Shown here one piece after another: positions 45,950 to 56,537 of a DNA stretch of 64,000 nucleotides. Each line of letters begins with the position of its first letter. Within the stretch, counting starts at the first letter, position 1. This DNA comes from an uncultured Clostridia bacterium. Lineage in GTDB: Bacteria > Bacillota > Clostridia > TANB77 > CAG-508. The DNA lies in the NCBI GenBank assembly GCA_928721915.1, contig CAKMVZ010000001.1:1-64000 (forward strand), given 5' to 3'. The notes beneath the pieces are model-generated. The model did no database searches and was not told where the DNA came from. It saw nothing but the letters and a program-made list of their open reading frames with translations. The translations under genes and the position numbers were made by a program.

Positions 45950-46945
45950 CTTATTTTTTACTAAAAAAATTATAAAACAGAAAAATGATAATATTAATAA
46001 AATCATGGAAATAACTTTTAATATTAATATTTCATAATTATTATTTTTAGTAGTTTCAAAATCTTTATTCATATAATTTTCATAATTCTCATCTAAAGTA
46101 TCTATAGTATTTTTAAAATTTTCATTTGGGCTTAATATTTTCTCTATTTTATAAGCTTCTTCTAGTTCTTCTTTTAAATCTCCTTTATGTGCACTGTATT
46201 CTGCCTCTTCTATATCATTTCTTTTATGAACATTTATATTAATATTTCTTTCTACTCCACTTTGGCTCTTTACTTTTACTGTAATTTTATTATCTCCTTC
46301 TATTAAATTTTCATTACCATTTATTAAAACACTTGCATTTTCATCTTCTGGAATTGCTAATATATTTAAATTCGATACATTGTTTGAAATTTCAATATCA
46401 TAATCATTTATATTATTATCAAAAGCTGGATATAATATTTCGTTTTCTATTGCTAAAGTTTCTAAATTTGTACTTTCTTTTATATGTTCATTTTCATCAG
46501 GAAAATCCCCAACTTTTATATCTACTGAATTAAAATTAGTTAAAATATAATTACAATTTTCATCATAAAATTCACCATTTATTGTAAAATTCCCTATTCC
46601 CTCTTTTTTTGCTTTAAATACTAATTTTTTTAGATTTCCGTTTGCAGCATTTAAACCACCTTTTTCATCATACCAAACAATTTTTATAATTCCATTTTTA
46701 ACTGACATATTATTATCTACTTCTGATATAAAATCAAATTTTTCTTCATCAAAAAATATATTTACTTGATATGCGGCAGTTTTTTTACCATCTAAATTTA
46801 TTTCTAATTCTAGTTCTTCTTCCAATTTTATATTATCTTTATCGCATTTTAAACTAACATTTACTGATTCTTCTGCAAAACTAATTAACGGAAATAAAAA
46901 TATTATTAAAATTATTATTAATTTTAAAAAAATTTTCTTTAACAT
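45938..46945 (-). CDS. Membrane-anchored cohesin-like surface protein
   Basis: 335 residues. Signal peptide 1-24. A cohesin-like beta-sandwich domain (about 25-145) has the features AAYQVNIFFDEEKFDF and NGNLKKLVFKAKKEGIGNFTI, parallel to the LPXTG protein at 49647-50759. A cadherin-like/PF12733-type domain follows (about 155-240; NINDYDIEISNNVSNLNI and VKVKSQSGVERNI). A C-terminal membrane helix (about 308-328) anchors it. It is the last gene of the surface cluster and follows the dockerin-bearing glucosaminidase, so it could be one of its docking partners. Confidence 0.7.
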   Translation of the reverse strand: MLKKIFLKLIIILIIFLFPLISFAEESVNVSLKCDKDNIKLEEELELEINLDGKKTAAYQVNIFFDEEKFDFISEVDNNMSVKNGIIKIVWYDEKGGLNAANGNLKKLVFKAKKEGIGNFTINGEFYDENCNYILTNFNSVDIKVGDFPDENEHIKESTNLETLAIENEILYPAFDNNINDYDIEISNNVSNLNILAIPEDENASVLINGNENLIEGDNKITVKVKSQSGVERNININVHKRNDIEEAEYSAHKGDLKEELEEAYKIEKILSPNENFKNTIDTLDENYENYMNKDFETTKNNNYEILILKVISMILLILSFFCFIIFLVKNKSDT

Positions 46946-46968
46946 ATTGATTATACCTTTCCATATTT

Positions 46969-48988
46969 TTATTGATTTATAATTTGCAAACCTAAAATAT
47001 GTCTTTGAATTAATAGTAAATCAACTGATGTTGGCTTGTTTCCAATTTTTCTTATATTTCCGGCTTTTAAATAAACTCCATTAATTGCTTCAAGACTCAA
47101 AATATGCCTTTGTAAAACCAATAAATCAACACTATTAATTTTACCATCGCCATTTACATCTCCATAAATTACTATTATATAAACCTTTAAAATCTCTTCC
47201 CCATTTTTTATTAGTATTTTAGTTCCAGTCGATAAAATATCTTCATCTTTTAAAATTTCACCATTTTTATTTACAACTTCTACATCATAATTTGTACTAA
47301 TCTTATTTTTTATATCTAAAACTGAATTTTCAGAATAAGCAATACCACTAATTTCTGAGCCATTGACTACTAAAGGCACATCAAAACTTATTTGAGATTC
47401 ATCAATTTTGTCTACAATGATTATATTACATTCTGCCTTTATGTTTTGATTCTCCTCAGAAGATACTGTAATTACAATATTTCCTGCCATATTTGCTTTA
47501 ATTGTTCCATCGCTGCTAACACTTGCAATATTAGAATCAGAACTATTATATAAAACATCTTTATTAGTGGCATTTTCAGGATAAATATATGCGTTTATTT
47601 TATAAGTTTCACCTACTTGAAGATAAATTTCAGTTGTGTCAAGCAAAATTCCTGTTACATCTACTTTTTCAGGCTCAAAACTTTCTGTTACATAACTTTG
47701 AAAAATATAACCAATTATTCCATTTTCCAAAACTATTTTATCCCATTTTTCACCTGAATTTATTCCTTTTTGTATTACTGTAAATTTATCATTTTTTGTA
47801 ATTTTAGTAATAACTTCATAAGAAGTACTAGGTCCAGTTCTGATATTTACATCTGTAGCATTGCAATATGCTTTTTGATTTACTTCTTTAAAATTTGACT
47901 TTTTAATATTTGGATTCTCAACTGGAATTTCAGGCATATTTTCATAAATTGGTATAATAAATGTCATATTTGAATCTAGAATTCCAGTTTCTTTATAACC
48001 ATTATAAATAGATTTCGATTCACTATATGGAGCTAAAACATTAGTCATATATTGATGCCAAAATAGTTCTTTTCCATCATAATCTCTTACATGAAATTTT
48101 TGCAAATAAATTGTATTTTGTCCTCTATTTATATAGCTTGAACCAATAAATATTCCACCTCCTGTTATTGCTCTTTCTTTACTATTCCATGGAATTAAAT
48201 ATTTTGTTTTCGTTTCACTACTCGCTCCTTTTCCATCTTTTGCATACTGAAGGCCATTTTTTATTGCTCCCATTGGTTCTGAAGAACTTGTTGCTCCTAT
48301 ATTATAAAAATTATATAATCCCTCAAATCCTTTTACAATACCACTTATAGAACTATGGCTTAAAAAAGGCCCTACTTCTTGTTTTATTCTTGAAGCTAAA
48401 TGATATGGGCTAACTAATGATGTCTGCCCTGCTTTTAATATTAAGTCCGAATATTTTTCATTCATATTTATAGTACTTCCGATTACTTGTAACATAAGAA
48501 ACTTTTGTATTATAAAATTCTGTTCCATATAATATTTTTTCTATACTACTTAAATTATTTGTATTTGAATCATATGATAAAGTCTCAAATTGAAAAATTC
48601 TTATTTCATTTAAAAAATTTCTCGGATCTATACAATATTCAACCGCTTGATTAGAAGAATCTACCCAACCACTATCTACCTCAACATTATATTGCCCAGG
48701 TGTAGTATTTTTCCAACTATCTGAATAATTTATTGGAACTAAATTTTTTCCAAATATAGTTTCATTTTCTATAACATAATTCCAATCTAGATTCGTATAT
48801 AGCGCAACAAAAGTCCAATTAGGATGTTTTTTTGAAAGTTCAGTTAAATATGGCTTATAGCTATCTGGAAAATTTTCAATTCCATTCCCAGTAGCCTCCG
48901 CTTCTTTTTTTAACAAAACAAATAGTACTATAAATATACTACTTATTAATATTATTATTAAAATTACAATTTTTCTTTTTAAACTCAT
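46969..48988 (-). CDS. Secreted glucosaminidase with SH3, Big2 and dockerin domains, in-frame CGG (+1 site)
   Basis: 672 residues after skipping the C at 48481. Order: membrane/signal segment (7-28); a glucosaminidase-type autolysin domain (about 40-390, with FLNEIRIFQFETL, then ASRIKQEVG); SH3 (CNATDVNIRTGPSTSYEVI); Big2 domain (VTGILLDTTEIYLQVGE); and a C-terminal dockerin (GDVNGDGKINSVDLLVLQRHI twice-repeated, second copy degenerate). Frame 0 reads AGT AAT CGG AAG and stops soon at 48458. AAT-(C)-GGA AGT ACT gives TSNGSTINMNEKYSDLI inside the catalytic domain. Confidence 0.85.
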
Positions 48989-49004
48989 TATTTACTCCTA
49001 AATT

Positions 49005-49589
49005 TTAGATTTTTTCTTTTGCTTTTATAATAATTCTTTCTTTAGAATCACTAGTACAAGTAATTAAAGTTACTTCTCTTTCATTTAAAGTAATACAGTC
49101 TAAAGGACTTGTATCATCAGGTAAAACCTTATAAATACTAAATATTTCATATTCTACTTTTCCTACTTTTTTATCACTAATATAAAAATTATCACCTATA
49201 TTTAAATTTTTTAAATCATGAAACATATTTTTATTTATAAAATTATGTCCAACTACACAAAAATTCCCTATTTCATTTGCATTTACTCCCCAAAATTTTG
49301 TAGGAGAAACTTTTAAAGCTTCTTCTGAGTATTCCTCTAAAATATTTGTATTTAATGAAATAGAAGGAATTTCTAATTTTGCACATACTTTATATCCATT
49401 AAAAAATTCTTCATAATCAACTTTTTCATATTGTTTAATATTTTCTACAATTTTTCCATTTAAATTATTATTAACAATTTTTATATCTGCCTTTTTTGAA
49501 ATATTTTCATCCAAGTATCCTTCTAAAATAACAAATATAAATAGACTTAAAAGAACTATAATTATAATTAAATTAACAATTTTTTTCAT
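49005..49589 (-). CDS. Sortase
   Basis: 194 residues. N-terminal membrane anchor (about 5-24), then the sortase barrel with VVGHNF (catalytic His near 115), VTLITCTSDSKERII (Cys near 179, Arg near 184). It covalently attaches proteins with an LPXTG motif to the wall. The likely substrate is the LPKTG cohesin protein encoded just upstream at 49647. The exact sortase class (B, C or D) cannot be told here. Hairpin 49610-49640 separates the two genes. Confidence 0.88.
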   Translation of the reverse strand: MKKIVNLIIIIVLLSLFIFVILEGYLDENISKKADIKIVNNNLNGKIVENIKQYEKVDYEEFFNGYKVCAKLEIPSISLNTNILEEYSEEALKVSPTKFWGVNANEIGNFCVVGHNFINKNMFHDLKNLNIGDNFYISDKKVGKVEYEIFSIYKVLPDDTSPLDCITLNEREVTLITCTSDSKERIIIKAKEKI

Positions 49590-49609
49590 AAATTCCTCAT
49601 ATTATTATG

Positions 49610-49640
49610 TATGCCGAAATTATAAATTAACTTCGGCATA
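49610..49640. other. Intercistronic hairpin between cohesin protein and sortase genes
   Basis: TATGCCGAA (49610-49618) and TTCGGCATA (49632-49640) pair perfectly. On the minus strand no T-run follows, so it is more likely a processing or partial-termination signal that keeps sortase expression lower than its substrate. Confidence 0.5.
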
Positions 49641-49646
49641 TAAGTT

Positions 49647-50759
49647 TTATTTTTTTCTATTAAAATAAATTGCAAAGCTTATCAAACCAAATATTATTAA
49701 AGCTATCGGAATATATATATTTACACCTGTTTTTGGTAATGAATTTGGCTTCTCTGTAACTACATTATTCTCCACTTTATTTGTATTTTCTAAACTTAAA
49801 CTATTATCTTCTGGTAATTTTTCATTTAAATTAGCATTCTCATCTTTTACGTTGCTTTCAATTTCTCCAACTATATCCCCATTATTTGTATTATTATCAT
49901 CTGACGAACTTTGAGCTTCAGCAACCTTTATAGAAAATGTTTTTTCTGCTATAACAGCATCTGAATTACTTCTATCGATTAATTTAAATGTTATAGAATA
50001 ATCTTTAGCTTCTTTGAAAGTACCTTTTAATTTTAAAACTTGTGAAACATCTTTCCCACCAATTTTATAACCTTGAGGATCTCCCCATCCACTTTCAATA
50101 ATATTCTCTTCTCCTCCATACTCATCAATTCCAATTAATTTTACATTAGAATTTTGAGAATCTGCTACTTCTGCAATTAATCTTGCTTTTTCATAATAAC
50201 GTCCCAAACTACTTGAATATGAAAGAGTCATTTCTTTTTCTTCTCCAGCATAAATATCACCTGTATAATCTAATTTAAATTCATAATCTTTATACTCTGG
50301 TTCTACTGTAACATTTTTAATAATTGGTGTTAAAATATCATCATAAGTAACCGAAGCATCTGAATTTGATAAGCCTTCAGCTGTTATAGAAAACTCTGTT
50401 GGATTTGAAGTTGTTATTCCATCTTTTGCTTTAAATGTTACTTTAAGATTTTCACTTGGATTAGTTCCTCCTGATGAATCGTGAAATACCACCCTTACTT
50501 TTGTAGAATCATCACTAGGAGTACCTTCTGAAGCTGAAACGTATTCAAAAATATTATTATCATATGCAATATCAAAAGTATAAGCTCCTAAAGCTTCACC
50601 AAAATTTATATTTAAAGTTACTTCTTGACCTGGTCTTACAATTTCTGAATTTATATCTGCTGATATTGAATCTAAAGAATCAGCATATACGTTTGAAATT
50701 GGTAAAAATAACATAAGCGTTGCTATTAAAAAAATAATTATTTTAAATGTTTTTTTCAT
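49647..50759 (-). CDS. LPXTG-anchored cohesin-domain protein
   Basis: 370 residues. Signal peptide 1-26; cohesin domain about 30-150 (NINFGEALGAYTFDIAYDNN, LKVTFKAKDGITTSNP); a second beta domain (about 170-280); a Ser/Asn/Glu-rich wall-spanning linker; then LPKTG, a hydrophobic helix and NRKK tail (about 340-370), the classical sorting signal. It is the first gene of the cluster with sortase and the dockerin-bearing glucosaminidase. Ribosome site GGAGG. No CGG codon. Confidence 0.85.
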   Translation of the reverse strand: MKKTFKIIIFLIATLMLFLPISNVYADSLDSISADINSEIVRPGQEVTLNINFGEALGAYTFDIAYDNNIFEYVSASEGTPSDDSTKVRVVFHDSSGGTNPSENLKVTFKAKDGITTSNPTEFSITAEGLSNSDASVTYDDILTPIIKNVTVEPEYKDYEFKLDYTGDIYAGEEKEMTLSYSSSLGRYYEKARLIAEVADSQNSNVKLIGIDEYGGEENIIESGWGDPQGYKIGGKDVSQVLKLKGTFKEAKDYSITFKLIDRSNSDAVIAEKTFSIKVAEAQSSSDDNNTNNGDIVGEIESNVKDENANLNEKLPEDNSLSLENTNKVENNVVTEKPNSLPKTGVNIYIPIALIIFGLISFAIYFNRKK

Positions 50760-50882
50760 AATATCCTCCTTATAATATTTTTTATTTTTAAATTTTGTAT
50801 AATTTTTTGTTTTATATTTTTAGTATGATATTTTTTCTAATAAAAATAGCTAGAAAAATTTTCAAAGTTTTATATTTTTTTC

Positions 50883-50917
50883 AAAAAAAAATACTTAATA
50901 GAATTTCTACTATTAAG
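50883..50917 (-). terminator. Terminator of the DUF4173-like gene
   Basis: CTTAATAG/CTATTAAG stem (50894-50901, 50910-50917) followed on the minus strand by nine T. The 50760-50880 stretch upstream of the cohesin gene otherwise shows only AT-rich promoter-like sequence. Confidence 0.8.
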
Positions 50918-50929
50918 CATTTTATAAAT

Positions 50930-53230
50930 TTAATCACTCATTTCTTTACCTGCAATAACTTGTCCAGTATAAGGATTTACATAAAAATAAGCTCTTTCAA
51001 TTTCTAAATCATCATTAGGACTTATTAAAATTATTTCATATGTTGATTCTTCTGCTCCTAAATTTAAATTATAATTATTAATTGGAGTATTTGTTATAAC
51101 TAAATCCCAATAATTATTAGATTTTTGACTTACAAATTCATTAACTTCATAAACTTTTGTAAACTTTGAATAATATTCTTTCAAAGAATTGTTAGTACAC
51201 TCTTTAGAAACTTTTTGAATATAATCCAAAGCAATTTGAATACATTCCTCTTTTGTATATTTTTCATTATCATGGGTTTCATGAAATGCCACTAAAGAAT
51301 TAGAACTTTCATTATTTAAATTATTATATTTATTAATTCCTATTCCAAAAACTTCTCTTTCCATAGATCTTGGAATAATAATAGAAAATCCATTTTCATT
51401 TATTATATAAGTATTTTGTTCATAATCATTAAATCTAGTAAAATTTATATTTAAAGCTCCATAACTATTAAATATATCATCAATTTTAATTCCCATCTCA
51501 TTATAATTTTCTGGAAAAGCTATTATCATAAATTTACTATCAAAATCTTCTTTTGACATATCTAAAATATCAGTAAATATATTTTTATATTCACAGTATG
51601 TATCATAATTTTCTATTTGCATATAGTAAATTTGATTTTGATAAAACATTTTATCATAAATATCAATATTATTTAAAAAATATGTATTAAATACTTTATA
51701 TTTTACTGAGCCAATTTTTCCATAATATGTTCCATCATAATATGAAACTTTATTATTTTGTGATATATTGTCATACTCCACATAATTATTATATTCTTTC
51801 AATTCACTTTCTACTTTTTCAATCTTTTTATTGCTAAAAAATTTTGAGAAATTAAAATATCTAAAATATATATTTTTATTTTTTTCATAAAGATTAAAAA
51901 TAGAACTTGCTAAATATTTTTTATCTTCAGTACTTATATTCTCATTTTTAAAAATTTCTATCATTTGAGAAGTAGCATCAGTTCCTAAACTACTTAAATA
52001 ATATATATCTATTTTTCCTGTATTATAAAATCTATTTAAATTTCTTTGAGCTACAATCCAATTTAAATTACTAAAATTCATTATTAAGTACACCGATATT
52101 ATTACTCCAAAATAAACTTTACTTAAATTTATATCTTTACCTAAAATTTTAAAAAGAGTTGGAATAAGTAAAATAAATTCAGTTGTCAATATAAAATAAA
52201 CTATAGTTCTTTTAACAGTATATCCATATTTTGCTTCATATTGATACATTTTTATACCTGATAAAAATGTAAAAACTGCAGTAAATAAAATCATTATAAT
52301 ACTTGAAACTACTAAATAGCTCTTTTTATTTTCAAAATTTTGTTTATAACTTGCAATTAAAATTGCTATAAAATTTATTAAAGATACTATCATTAATTGG
52401 AAAAATCCCTGTCTTGCAATTTCTGATAAATTTTCTGTTTTGTATACCATAAGTGATTTTACTTGAATTATAATAAATATAAAATATATAATATTTAAAG
52501 CTGTTAAAACCATTTTTATAGTTAAATTATCAGACCCATATTTATCTTTTTGTTCAAAACTTTCTTCCTCATATTTTAAAATATTAAATTTTAAGAAATT
52601 TGATAAATATAAAAACATTAAGAATGTTAGAAAAGCTTCCCATAAAAATTTATATATATTTATATTAATTCCAAATTGTAATATTTTTCCTAATATATTA
52701 AAAATAAATTTGCTAAATTCTAAATCTGCAGATGCTAACAATATTAAAACAACACATACAACAAAAAAAGTAATTATAATTCCTTTAAATAAGTTTTTAG
52801 ACCTTTTTTTATCTTCTTTTTCCACTTTTTCTCTTTTAATACATGTTTTTATATCATGAAAAGTATCTCCTAAATGTCCTATCGGTATAAAGATTGCCTC
52901 AGCAATTTCTCTGAATAAATATTTAAAATCACTATTATTATTTTGTGCTTTAATTAAAAATATAATACTACAAAATGCAATAATTAAAAAATTTAAGCTC
53001 AGAAGATATTCGTTATTAAAAATAACACAATAAACAGAAAGTAAAACTATTGGTACACACCAAATAATAGTTTTTTTATTTTTCAATTTATTATTTCTTT
53101 TTAACAAATAAATAATATATGCTAAAAATGGTATAAAATATAGTAAAATTGATATTCCTGATTTTTCTGTCCAAAATAGAAACCTATAATATATAGAAAA
53201 AATCAAAGAAAAAATTAGAATATTTACCAT
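50930..53230 (-). CDS. Large polytopic membrane protein, DUF4173/DUF4153-like
   Basis: 766 residues. About twelve membrane helices fill residues 1-390 in the alternating pattern of DUF4173 proteins, and a soluble 370-residue C-terminal part follows (NKKIEKVESELKEYNNYVEYD, then LGAEESTYEIILISPNDDLEIERAYFYVNPYTGQVIAGKE, a PepSY-like end). The function of the family is unknown. Ribosome site is GGAG. Single gene with its own terminator and no CGG codons. Confidence 0.7.
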   Translation of the reverse strand: MVNILIFSLIFSIYYRFLFWTEKSGISILLYFIPFLAYIIYLLKRNNKLKNKKTIIWCVPIVLLSVYCVIFNNEYLLSLNFLIIAFCSIIFLIKAQNNNSDFKYLFREIAEAIFIPIGHLGDTFHDIKTCIKREKVEKEDKKRSKNLFKGIIITFFVVCVVLILLASADLEFSKFIFNILGKILQFGININIYKFLWEAFLTFLMFLYLSNFLKFNILKYEEESFEQKDKYGSDNLTIKMVLTALNIIYFIFIIIQVKSLMVYKTENLSEIARQGFFQLMIVSLINFIAILIASYKQNFENKKSYLVVSSIIMILFTAVFTFLSGIKMYQYEAKYGYTVKRTIVYFILTTEFILLIPTLFKILGKDINLSKVYFGVIISVYLIMNFSNLNWIVAQRNLNRFYNTGKIDIYYLSSLGTDATSQMIEIFKNENISTEDKKYLASSIFNLYEKNKNIYFRYFNFSKFFSNKKIEKVESELKEYNNYVEYDNISQNNKVSYYDGTYYGKIGSVKYKVFNTYFLNNIDIYDKMFYQNQIYYMQIENYDTYCEYKNIFTDILDMSKEDFDSKFMIIAFPENYNEMGIKIDDIFNSYGALNINFTRFNDYEQNTYIINENGFSIIIPRSMEREVFGIGINKYNNLNNESSNSLVAFHETHDNEKYTKEECIQIALDYIQKVSKECTNNSLKEYYSKFTKVYEVNEFVSQKSNNYWDLVITNTPINNYNLNLGAEESTYEIILISPNDDLEIERAYFYVNPYTGQVIAGKEMSD

Positions 53231-53417
53231 AATTATTTTCTCCTTTATATTTTCATTTAAAATATATAATTTAATATTAAAATATTATCATTTTTCATAG
53301 AATTTAGCAATCTACTATTAGTAGAATTCTATTAAAATCAGTATATTTCTAGTTTTTGAATATAATACAATTTTTTTGAAATAATAAATATAAATTTAAA
53401 TTAAGGAGTTTAAAATT

Positions 53418-53855
53418 ATGAAAAATAATGAACTTAATGTTTTAGATGAAATAAACAAAGGCGCAACTATGGGAATGGACGCAATTAAATTTCTAAGAGA
53501 AAAAGTTGGAGATCAAAAATTTAAACAAGTTTTAAATATAGAATATAATAAATATCAAGATATTTCTCAAAGAGTTAATAATATATATGAAATTTATTCA
53601 TCAAAAGATCCTCATGAGCCAAACAAAATGGAAGAAGCAATGACTTGGTATGGTATTCAAATACGAACTCTTACAGATAAAAGCAATTCTAATATTTCTG
53701 AGCTTCTACTTAAAGGTACAAATATGGGAATAATTGAAGGCAGGCGTTTATTAAATGAGCATAAACAAGACTTAAGTCCTCAAATTCATACACTTTTAAA
53801 TGAATTCGTAAGCATGCAAGAAAACAGCGCTCAGACTTTAAAAAAATATCTATAA
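53418..53855 (+). CDS. Small four-helix protein (ferritin-like fold suspected)
   Basis: 145 residues, no signal peptide. Regular amphipathic helices (LDEINKGATMGMDAIKFLREKVGD; ISQRVNNIYEIYS; ISELLLKGTNMGIIEGRRLLNEH; ISPQIHTLL-like end) suggest a four-helix bundle as in DUF2383/DUF3231-type or spore-associated proteins. No metal-binding motif is clear. Ribosome site AAGGAG. A very strong terminator follows. Confidence 0.6.
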   Translation: MKNNELNVLDEINKGATMGMDAIKFLREKVGDQKFKQVLNIEYNKYQDISQRVNNIYEIYSSKDPHEPNKMEEAMTWYGIQIRTLTDKSNSNISELLLKGTNMGIIEGRRLLNEHKQDLSPQIHTLLNEFVSMQENSAQTLKKYL

Positions 53856-53865
53856 AAGTTTTTGG

Positions 53866-53926
53866 GGACGCGTTCAAAAAACAGGGTTTTAATTTCAACC
53901 TGTTTTTTTGAACGCGTCCATTTTTT
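53866..53926 (+). terminator. Exceptionally long terminator hairpin
   Basis: Twenty-base stem: GGACGCGTTCAAAAAACAGG (53866-53885) pairs with CCTGTTTTTTTGAACGCGTCC (53899-53919) with a single bulge, then T6. It separates the helix-bundle gene from the converging prepilin-LamG gene. Confidence 0.9.
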
Positions 53927-53931
53927 CATAA

Positions 53932-55355
53932 TTACTCTCCAATTATTGCTGAATAATAAGCCTTTGTAGTATTATAATTATTCATTATTTCTTCTTCTGA
54001 TAATCCTCTATTATATAATCTCATACAATATGTATTCATTTTAGAATAATGCCACCAACCTTCAGAACTCATTGAACATCTTCCTATTGTAAAATATTTT
54101 AAATCTAAAATATCTTTATTACTTTCAATAGTATCATATTGTTCTTTTGAATAATATGTATCATATAAAACTTCACCATCTAAAAATATCTTGCTACTAT
54201 AAAAATTTCCATCATATCCTTTTAATTCTGGAGTAGTAGCTGAATTATAAACTTTCGAACAATCAATGCTCCACATCCAATAATGAATACTTCCATCATC
54301 AATTTCAACAGGATATAACACATTCCAAGGATGAGAATTAGTTGAATATGGTGACTTATTATTAACCCCAACAAACCCTCCATATGAAGCTGTTAAATAT
54401 AATCCTTGACTAGCTGCCAATCCGAAATCTTAATCTAGCTTGATTAGTTTCATTTCCATTCCAAAATCCCATTATTCCGTATATAAGAGGAACTTACCGG
54501 GTTACCTTCATAATCAACATGAGCACCTTCTTCTATTGTTCCATAATATTCAAATGTTAACCCATTATTATATAGTTCATTTAATTTCTCTTGATCATCA
54601 TATAATATATTTATATGGTCATCCTTTCCATCAAAATTAAATGATTTTGATGTTAATCCACTTTCTTCTGTCCAGTTAAAGTTTTTTAATTCTACATTCT
54701 CTCCTAATATTTCTGGATTATTTTGTAATTCTTCTTGTGATACTCCTTCTAATATTGTAGGGTCTATATTAAATATTAATCCTTCTGTTACTGCCATACT
54801 TAAGCTATAATCTAATCTTGTATATTCTCCTTCTTCTAATCTTACTTTCTCTCCTGTTTTATAATTTATTAGCCAACTATAATTCGATTTTCCATAATCC
54901 ATTAGTTCTGTTCCTTTTTCTATATATGTCCACTCTGTTCCATAACTTTTTTGACTTTCATTTATTACTATTATATTCCAACTATTTCCATTTTCCAGAC
55001 TCTTATCTATTAAATCTATTCCTATATGATATTTACTTTTTTCTTCTGGATTTTGTATCTTATCTGTATTTTCTGATACTATTATCTGTTCAAGAGCCTC
55101 TGTTTCACTAGAAATTTCCGTTCTACTTACCGCATTTGTTGCCTGATTTAATATTCCATTTTCTCCAATCAAAGCTGACAAGCTTACTCCTGCTATAATC
55201 AACAATACAATTATTGATATAATTAATGCTATCAATGTTATTCCTTTATTTTCTATATCTAATTTTATATTTCTCTCATTCTTCCTAATTCTAAACTTTT
55301 TTTCATTAAATTTTAAATCTATCTTTCTTCTTTTCTTCTGTTCTTTCATAATCAC
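53932..55355 (-). CDS. Prepilin-like protein with LamG domain and two in-frame CGG (+1 sites)
   Basis: 473 residues if both C bases at 54479 and 54424 are skipped. A basic leader ends in the prepilin-type site NKG-ITLIALIISIIVLLIIAG (near residue 40). The C-terminal half is a LamG/concanavalin-like domain (SKSFNFDGKDDHINI; ...ASYGGFVGV; DGSIHYWMWSIDCS; MRLYNRGLSEEE). At site one TAT ATA-(C)-GGA ATA gives YIGIMGFWNG; 18 codons later AGA TTT-(C)-GGA TTG gives RFGLAASQGLYLTA. Frame 0 otherwise stops at 54450. Promoter at 55445-55473 is a perfect consensus. Confidence 0.78.
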
Positions 55356-55444
55356 CCTATTCCTTTCTTACAATATATCTACTGTTTTTAACAGATTTAC
55401 TAATATTAAAATTTTTATTAATATGCACATAATATATTGTGTAT

Positions 55445-55473
55445 ATTATACATAAATTATTATGTACTGTCAA
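55445..55473 (-). promoter_or_regulatory. Consensus promoter of the prepilin-LamG gene
   Basis: Minus strand TTGACA (55473-55468), 17 bases, TATAAT (55450-55445). The sequence TTGACAGTAC at its start is also found in the promoter at 57192-57220; a TATGTA/TACATA palindrome overlaps it, near the divergent XRE gene, so that regulator may bind here. Confidence 0.75.
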
Positions 55474-55528
55474 TACATAATATTTTATTTATGTTAAAAT
55501 TTTCATATAAATAAAGGAAAATAAATAT

Positions 55529-55750
55529 ATGAAATTTCAAAGATTAAAAGATTTAAGAGAAGATAACGATAAATATCAAAAAGATATAGCAAGTTTACTT
55601 GGTATATCTCAACAGTATTATTCAGAATATGAAAAAGGAAACCGACCTATACCAGTAGATTATCTAATAAAACTTGCTAAATTTTATAATACATCTATAG
55701 ATTATATAGTAGGCTTAACTGACGAGCAAAAGCCATACACAAGAAAATAA
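55529..55750 (+). CDS. XRE-family transcriptional regulator
   Basis: 73 residues, almost entirely a Cro/CI-type helix-turn-helix: LREDNDKYQKDIASLLGISQQYYSEYEKGNRPIPVDYLIKLAKFYNTSIDYIVGLTDE. Such one-domain regulators control themselves and neighbours. It is divergent from the prepilin-LamG gene, with palindromic TATGTA/TACATA sequences between. Ribosome site AAAGGAAA. Confidence 0.88.
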   Translation: MKFQRLKDLREDNDKYQKDIASLLGISQQYYSEYEKGNRPIPVDYLIKLAKFYNTSIDYIVGLTDEQKPYTRK

Positions 55751-55954
55751 ACAGATATAATTTTTATTCATCAAATTATATCTGTTTTTTAATATTTCCC
55801 TTTTATTTAATTTTACTTTAAAAAATCTATTGAGCTACTAAAAAAATACAAAGTTGTTTCAAAAACTATTGTATATTGATTTTACATTGCTATCATTTTC
55901 AAGACCACTAGATACCAAATTTTTAAAGTTTTTTAAAGATTTTTCAAAAAATAC

Positions 55955-55983
55955 TTGAAATTTTGTTTTTTGTGTGCTATTAT
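55955..55983 (+). promoter_or_regulatory. Promoter of tRNA-Arg(TCT)
   Basis: TTGAAA (55955-55960), 17 bases, TATTAT (55978-55983). The 55751-55954 stretch before it holds no gene. Confidence 0.7.
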
Positions 55984-56009
55984 ATACAAGTACATTTTAA
56001 ATGTCGCAT

Positions 56010-56086
<77 letters not shown>

Positions 56087-56122
56087 AGAAGAAACTTTTT
56101 ATATAGTTTCTTCTTTTTTTAT
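56087..56122 (+). terminator. Terminator after tRNA-Arg(TCT)
   Basis: AGAAGAAACT and AGTTTCTTCT stem followed by T7. From here to 56504 no gene is seen; a plus-strand promoter (TTGACA at 56400, TATTAT-like box 17 bases on) points into empty sequence. Confidence 0.85.
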
Positions 56123-56504
56123 ATTTTTTTACAACATGCTATTTCAAGCCTTTTTCACCGCACCATAAAGATACCATTTTTTATATTTTAACTTCATTTT
56201 TTATAACTTTTCTTTGGTGTTGCATTAAAAATTGCATTAGAAATACTTTTAAAGAATATTTAATATCAAAACAATTAAAAGAATTTTAGATGAAATAAAT
56301 TAAGTTGATTTTTTTTTATTAAAATGCTATAATAGTATTGACATTAAATAAATTTACATTTATAATACTAAAACAATATTACAATTTTGTAATATTACTT
56401 GACAAAAGATAATATTATATATATTATACTTATAGAATATAATAATTAAGAGATTTGACGTTTTCATAAAAAATTGTCAATTTTGGTAGTGGTTGTCGAT
56501 TAAT

Positions 56505-56532
56505 TAAAAAGCAGAGAACGTTAGTCCTCTGC
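56505..56532 (-). terminator. Terminator of the 56538-56729 gene
   Basis: GCAGAG (56511-56516) and CTCTGC (56527-56532) with an A-run on the left on the plus strand, which is a T-run on the minus strand. Confidence 0.7.
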
Positions 56533-56537
56533 AATCG

